From assembly GCA_027033675.1 (NCBI GenBank), contig JALVKZ010000215.1, positions 1-9,353 on the forward strand: DNA of 9,353 bases. Reading direction: 5' to 3'. The translations under genes and the position numbers were made by a program. Below the pieces are notes generated by a model, which saw only the letters and a program-made list of their open reading frames with translations, did not search any database and had not been told where the DNA came from. Below are positions 5,974-9,353 of this stretch, in pieces (within the stretch, counting starts at the first letter, position 1; each line of letters begins with the position of its first letter). The stretch comes from Pyrodictiaceae archaeon. Its GTDB lineage: Archaea; Thermoproteota; Thermoprotei_A; Sulfolobales; Pyrodictiaceae.

Positions 5974-6651
5974 TCAGCGTGTCTCGATGTGCTTAAGTAT
6001 ATAGTCGGCTGCATCTACCAAGCTCTTAGCGATATAGTCGGCTTCCTTGACAACTCTATCATCGCTTGGGTTTACAGCTATCGCTAAGCAGGCTTCTCTC
6101 ATCCCACGTAGATCCCAGTAACTATCGCCCACGAAGGCCACGTTCCTCATGCTAAGGCCCAGCTTCTTCGCGAGCTCCCGTACAGCCCGGTCCTTCCTAT
6201 CAGCCTCTAGCCGGGGCTCTCCCCCGGGCACGAGGCGGCCCCATGGATCATAGCTCAGCGCGGGGCAAATCCAGTGCTTTATGCCCAGACGCTGAGCAAC
6301 CATCTCGACAAGGACCTCTACGCCCCCGCTCACAAGTGCTAGTTCTAGGCCCTTGGAGCGCAGCTTCTCGATAGCTACTGGTGCGTCTGGGAAAGGATCG
6401 ACGCTGCTAAAGAGTGCCTCTAGGTCCCATCTTGTTATGTCTGGCCTGGCCTCTATCCAGGCCAGTGTGTCTAGGTACATCCACTCCCAGTACCTTATCA
6501 CTCCCTTCATGAAGGCGTTGTAGTTCAGTTTGCTCTCCTTAGTGGTGCCTAGTTTCTCGTGTATGTAGCCCCAGCTACTACGTATTGGTACTAGGACCCC
6601 GTCGACATCGAATACTACTAAGCGTATGCTGCAGGTCTTATGTGGCCCCAT
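5974..6651 (-). CDS. HAD-superfamily phosphatase (SerB-like)
   Basis: The 225-residue protein has all four HAD motifs. Motif I is DVDGVL, with the nucleophile Asp15 and acid/base Asp17. Motif II is Ser108 in VSGG. Motif III is Lys153 in DRKDRAV. Motif IV is GDSYWD (175-180), with metal-binding Asp176 and Asp180. The cap is the helical C1 type between motifs I and II (~25-95), and the VSGG plus GDSxxD layout recalls phosphoserine phosphatase and related small-molecule phosphatases. The substrate is not determined. ATG 6651 has GGAGGAG (6658-6664) six bases upstream. It follows the MEMO-like gene by 52 bases on the same strand and is probably co-transcribed with it. Confidence 0.88.
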   Translation of the reverse strand: MGPHKTCSIRLVVFDVDGVLVPIRSSWGYIHEKLGTTKESKLNYNAFMKGVIRYWEWMYLDTLAWIEARPDITRWDLEALFSSVDPFPDAPVAIEKLRSKGLELALVSGGVEVLVEMVAQRLGIKHWICPALSYDPWGRLVPGGEPRLEADRKDRAVRELAKKLGLSMRNVAFVGDSYWDLRGMREACLAIAVNPSDDRVVKEADYIAKSLVDAADYILKHIETR

Positions 6652-6703
6652 ATAGTGCTCCTCCAGCTATTCTGTACAAGGTGCTTGAGGAGAGACTCCT
6701 TGG

Positions 6704-7612
6704 TTACTCTGTCCTGTGGAACGATATAGCGGCATAGCCTACGGCTATGTCCTCTTCTCCGGTTAGCTGGGCCGAGTTGTAGTACTTCAGTAGCCTTGGC
6801 TTGGCTCCAATGTTCTTAGCGTACTCCACTAGTGTTGCTATGGCCCCGTAGCCGCATACTGTTGCCCCGGTATCGGTTAGGCGTTTGTAGAACCCCTCGG
6901 TGTCTAGTTCGAGGATGCGCTCTATTATTGAGAGGTCAAGCTTTGCAACATTCTCTGCGATGTTCTCGCTGAAGACTACGTAGCCGTACATGTAGCCATG
7001 GTGGGTGAAGTCGGAGGAGGCTAGGAGCACTATTCTCCTCCCAAGCGCCTTAGCTGCCTCAAGAATAGCGCTTGCCACGTCACGGGCCATGCTGGGCGTG
7101 GCGTCCCGGACAGTTATCGGGACTATGGAGAACCCGTCACCGTATATGTATTGGAGGAAGGGTAGCTCCACCTCGATGCTGTGCTCCTCTAGGTGGGCTA
7201 GGTAGTCATCCACCACGCGGCTCGTTCTCTTCATAATCTCGTCTACTAGCTCGAGGTCGATGGGTATCTCGCCTAGCGGTGTAAGCCACTTAGTAAATCT
7301 CTTAGTGGTTGTGAAGAATCCGCCATAACCAGTGTGATTAGTACCGAGTATAACGAAGGTGTCCGGGGCAGGCGTTGTCTCAGCTAGCTCTAGGTAGAAG
7401 TGAGCAGCACATGGCCCGGAGTAGCTATAGCCGGCGTGAGGCACAACACCTCCTACGACGCAGCACTGGTCTCTGCGCGATAGAGGCTTGGGCAACCTAC
7501 CTGGGCCGAAGTCTTCGCGGAGAAAGCTATTCTCAATTGCTCTTATCAGTTCTCCGCGGTCACTAGGATAGAACCCTATCATCGCAGCGTAGGGCTTCCT
7601 TACCTCGGTCAA
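6704..7612 (-). CDS. MEMO-like protein (AmmeMemoRadiSam system protein B-like)
   Basis: The 302-residue protein matches the MEMO1/YbgL-like family along its length. Key stretches are VVPHAGYSYSG (~56-66, His59), LGTNHTGYG (~89-97, His93), LEEHSIEVELPFLQY (141-155), SSDFTHHG (199-206), CGYGAI (233-238, Cys233) and a C-terminal YYNSAQLTGEEDIAVGYAA. In human MEMO1 two His and one Cys bind metal; His59, His93 and Cys233 occupy the matching positions, so the metal site appears intact. The fold resembles extradiol dioxygenases, but the reaction in archaea is not established. The start is TTG: residues VRKPYAAMIGFYP align with the family N terminus, and GGTGA lies about 8 bases upstream. It sits between the GH130 and HAD genes. 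Confidence 0.9.
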   Translation of the reverse strand: MTEVRKPYAAMIGFYPSDRGELIRAIENSFLREDFGPGRLPKPLSRRDQCCVVGGVVPHAGYSYSGPCAAHFYLELAETTPAPDTFVILGTNHTGYGGFFTTTKRFTKWLTPLGEIPIDLELVDEIMKRTSRVVDDYLAHLEEHSIEVELPFLQYIYGDGFSIVPITVRDATPSMARDVASAILEAAKALGRRIVLLASSDFTHHGYMYGYVVFSENIAENVAKLDLSIIERILELDTEGFYKRLTDTGATVCGYGAIATLVEYAKNIGAKPRLLKYYNSAQLTGEEDIAVGYAAISFHRTE

Positions 7613-7708
7613 TGCAGAGTCACCTGGCCCCTAGCTCCCGGGATAGTATTGTTCAAGGACTTATTGAAAATAGTTGCTGAGAAGAATGCATAGCTCTTAG
7701 GAGAACAG

Positions 7709-8845
7709 CTACTCGTAGAGTCTGCCCCTGTCTAGCTCGCCTAGTAGCTCGTCTAGGTTCAGCAACCCTATGCCGACGAAGGTGTCACTAGCCCCATAGG
7801 ATATCACGTAGTCCCGGCCCTCTAGGTGCCATATGCCGCACGGGAACACCACGTATGGCCGGTCGCCGAATATCTCCCATAGCCTCTGGGGAGCCATTAT
7901 GTAGTGAGGCGTAACGGCCTTCACTACCACTTCCTCGGGCTTTAGCTCTAGCTCGGCGGCGAATACGCGATAAGCCTGTAGCTCCTCGTCAACCCCGTGG
8001 AGCAGCATGACAACGCTGTCCTTCCTAGTCCTTATGGGCGGGGTAGCCCAGCCAATCTTTGTCTCGAACCCAGCGGGGCGTAGGACCTCGAACCCGTCGC
8101 TCACCTCTACTCGCTCTGGGCAGCCATCATCCCTCCTCCTTTCTATGATGTTGCTGGGCAGCTTGCTCACTACTGTGAAGAACTCCTCGCTGTCCATGTG
8201 GAGGCGCTGGAATAGGTACAGCTCATCGCCCTGCTTGTATAGGAAGGCGTCCTTGTTGCTCACAAGGTGCCTCTGCAAACCCCCGGCAAGTGTGTAGGCG
8301 TGTATCTTGACCCACTTGGGCTGGCCGTCGTCTCCCTCTTCCCGCACAGCTGTTACTGGTAGTGTGCGCTCGTTTCCGGGCCGGAAGTAGTTAACAGTAC
8401 GCCCCGTATACGTCATGTAGAGCCTCTTGTCGCCTTCCAGCTGGTAGACTCTGGGGTCTTCAGCCCCCCAGAGATCGTAACGAGTTGATGGATAAATAAC
8501 TATTCTCCCCGTGTAGATATTGAGATTTATGTCGCCGTTATGGATATCCTCAAGAGGGATAGGTATCTCTATTACACTAGAGACGTACATGTAGTACCCA
8601 GCCACTATCCTGGCATAGAGTACGAGGAATTCTCCCTCTTCAGTCCTCTCAACAGTAATAGCTGAGTTAAACACGGTGACGGGGTGGTGCACGGGGTAGC
8701 CATTAATGACTACGTGCTCCCGATTAATAACGCCTAGTCGCCTAACTATGTCGCGTGTCTCAAACCGCCTAAGCTTAGAAGCATCCCACATACCAGTTGC
8801 TCTCCTAAAGAGTGAGGAATAGCCAGGAGAAGCAGGCCTAGCCAT
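7709..8845 (-). CDS. GH130-type glycoside phosphorylase/hydrolase
   Basis: The 378-residue protein is a five-bladed beta-propeller family member (COG2152/GH130). Matching motifs are FNSAI (59-63); GAEDPRV (127-133), with Asp130 the likely general acid; LYMTYTG (142-148); NKDAF (197-201); KIGWATPPI (263-271), followed by LLHGVDE; and VVFPCGIWHLEG then SYGASDTFVGIG (352-380). Characterised members split beta-mannosides with phosphate to mannose-1-phosphate, and some subgroups are hydrolases; which applies here needs comparison of phosphate-binding residues. No signal peptide is seen, so it is cytoplasmic. ATG 8845 has GGGAGGAG (8855-8862) at 9-base spacing. It is divergent from the radical SAM gene and heads the minus-strand run with MEMO-like and HAD, though the 96-base gap to MEMO could hold another promoter. 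Confidence 0.85.
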   Translation of the reverse strand: MARPASPGYSSLFRRATGMWDASKLRRFETRDIVRRLGVINREHVVINGYPVHHPVTVFNSAITVERTEEGEFLVLYARIVAGYYMYVSSVIEIPIPLEDIHNGDINLNIYTGRIVIYPSTRYDLWGAEDPRVYQLEGDKRLYMTYTGRTVNYFRPGNERTLPVTAVREEGDDGQPKWVKIHAYTLAGGLQRHLVSNKDAFLYKQGDELYLFQRLHMDSEEFFTVVSKLPSNIIERRRDDGCPERVEVSDGFEVLRPAGFETKIGWATPPIRTRKDSVVMLLHGVDEELQAYRVFAAELELKPEEVVVKAVTPHYIMAPQRLWEIFGDRPYVVFPCGIWHLEGRDYVISYGASDTFVGIGLLNLDELLGELDRGRLYE

Positions 8846-8968
8846 GGTGGATTGCTCCTCCCGATTACCGAGTCATTCTCCATGATTACTGGGGGTTAAT
8901 AGATAGGAGGGTCTTGGCAGCCGAAATAGTGCTAAAGAGCCGCGTAAAGGCCTCAGGGGGGAGCAAGG
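8846..8968. other. Divergent promoter region, GH130 and radical SAM
   Basis: This 123-base gap contains TTAATAGATA (8896-8905), the only A/T-rich run, which could serve either direction. Ribosome sites lie at both ends: GGGAGGAG on the minus strand at 8855-8862 and GGGGGGAG on the plus strand at 8956-8963. I see no structured RNA here. Confidence 0.4.
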
Positions 8969-9353
8969 ATGGGTGTCCCGCGAAGAGTACTGGAGTTTGC
9001 TGACTACCGTGAGCCAGGCGGCAGAGCATTGTCGAGGATAGCTATAATCTACGGGCCCTTGTATTCGAGGCGTAGAGGCTTCTCGCTGGGGGTAAACCTG
9101 TTCCCTGGTCCAAGTATTTGCAGCTTTAACTGCATATACTGCTTCCGAGGCGGAGCTCAGCGCCACCTGGCTAGACTCGAGAAGAACGAGGCAGGCCTAG
9201 ACCCGGACAAGGTGATTGAGGCTCTCCATTACGCGCTTCGAAGACTAGGCAGTGAAGCCGAGAAGCTACGAGCAATAGATTTCTCGGGCAATGGTGAGCC
9301 AACCCTTCATCCACGTTTCGCTGAGATAGCAAATGCCGTGCGAGAATATGTTG
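8969..9353 (+). CDS. Radical SAM protein, COG0731 (TYW1-like), N-terminal part (runs off right edge)
   Basis: I translated 128 codons by hand from ATG 8969, which has GGGGGGAG five bases upstream. The 4Fe-4S/SAM-binding triad is Cys51-x3-Cys55-x2-Cys58 (CSFNCIYCFRGG). It is preceded by YGPLYSRRRGFSLGVNLFPG (28-47) and followed by DFSGNGEPTLHPRF (104-117). The 'YGPxxSRRxGxSLGVxxxP' block before the cluster and 'GNGEPTLHP' after it mark the COG0731 group, annotated as Fe-S oxidoreductases related to wybutosine synthesis (TYW1). It does not look like the AmmeMemoRadiSam radical SAM enzyme, which belongs to a different group (COG1180-like). The exact substrate is open, since several COG0731 subfamilies are uncharacterised. 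The C terminus lies outside the window. Confidence 0.85.
   Translation, partial: MGVPRRVLEFADYREPGGRALSRIAIIYGPLYSRRRGFSLGVNLFPGPSICSFNCIYCFRGGAQRHLARLEKNEAGLDPDKVIEALHYALRRLGSEAEKLRAIDFSGNGEPTLHPRFAEIANAVREYV

Noticed and set aside
8873..9166. 97-codon minus-strand open frame
   Set aside because: It overlaps the radical SAM gene, whose Cys triad and GNGEPTLHP motif are unmistakable, and it has no recognisable domain.

Overview
The window looks like chromosomal DNA of a hyperthermophilic crenarchaeon. Pyrodictiaceae such as Hyperthermus, Pyrodictium or Pyrolobus are my best guess, by inference. The signs are: archaeal families (AMMECR1, MEMO-like, DRG-type TGS GTPase, COG0731 radical SAM); heavy use of ATA, AGG/AGA and CTA codons at moderate GC; frequent CTAG tetramers; GTG and TTG starts; purine-rich GGAGG/GGGGAG ribosome sites; and A/T-rich TATA-like boxes in short intergenic gaps. 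I see no IS element, CRISPR array, tRNA, rRNA or integrase, so this is compact chromosomal backbone. No gene-free stretch exceeds about 230 bases.

Layout. Positions 1-794 (minus) hold the N-terminal 264 codons of an NSUN/RsmB-type RNA cytosine-5 methyltransferase that runs off the left edge. A divergent gap with two hairpins leads into a plus-strand run of three genes: an extended SDR (982-1995), AMMECR1 (2061-2735) and an ASCH-domain protein (2771-3277). Facing them on the minus strand are a divergent DRG/Obg-like GTPase with a TGS domain (3333-4508) and a three-helix membrane protein (4735-5193). A second divergent gap leads to a plus-strand signal-anchored, sequon-rich envelope protein (5412-5966). 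It converges within 7 bases on a minus-strand run, read in the order GH130-type glycoside phosphorylase/hydrolase (7709-8845), MEMO-like protein (6704-7612) and HAD phosphatase (5974-6651). A COG0731 (TYW1-like) radical SAM gene starts divergently at 8969 and is cut by the right edge.

How the genes may fit together. RNA modification and translation genes (NSUN-type methyltransferase, DRG-like GTPase, TYW1-like radical SAM, ASCH) are mixed with AMMECR1 and MEMO, which elsewhere form the AmmeMemoRadiSam set. Here those two sit about 4 kb apart on opposite strands, and the only nearby radical SAM gene is of a different family. The GH130 and HAD genes suggest a small sugar or sugar-phosphate branch.

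The most interesting non-coding signals are two. A GC-rich leader motif occurs in both divergent gaps (about 904-947 and 5341-5375), 34 and 36 bases before the downstream starts. Mutually exclusive hairpins lie in the 65-base gap before AMMECR1, one of which would bury its ribosome site. I did not find a clearly new multi-gene system.
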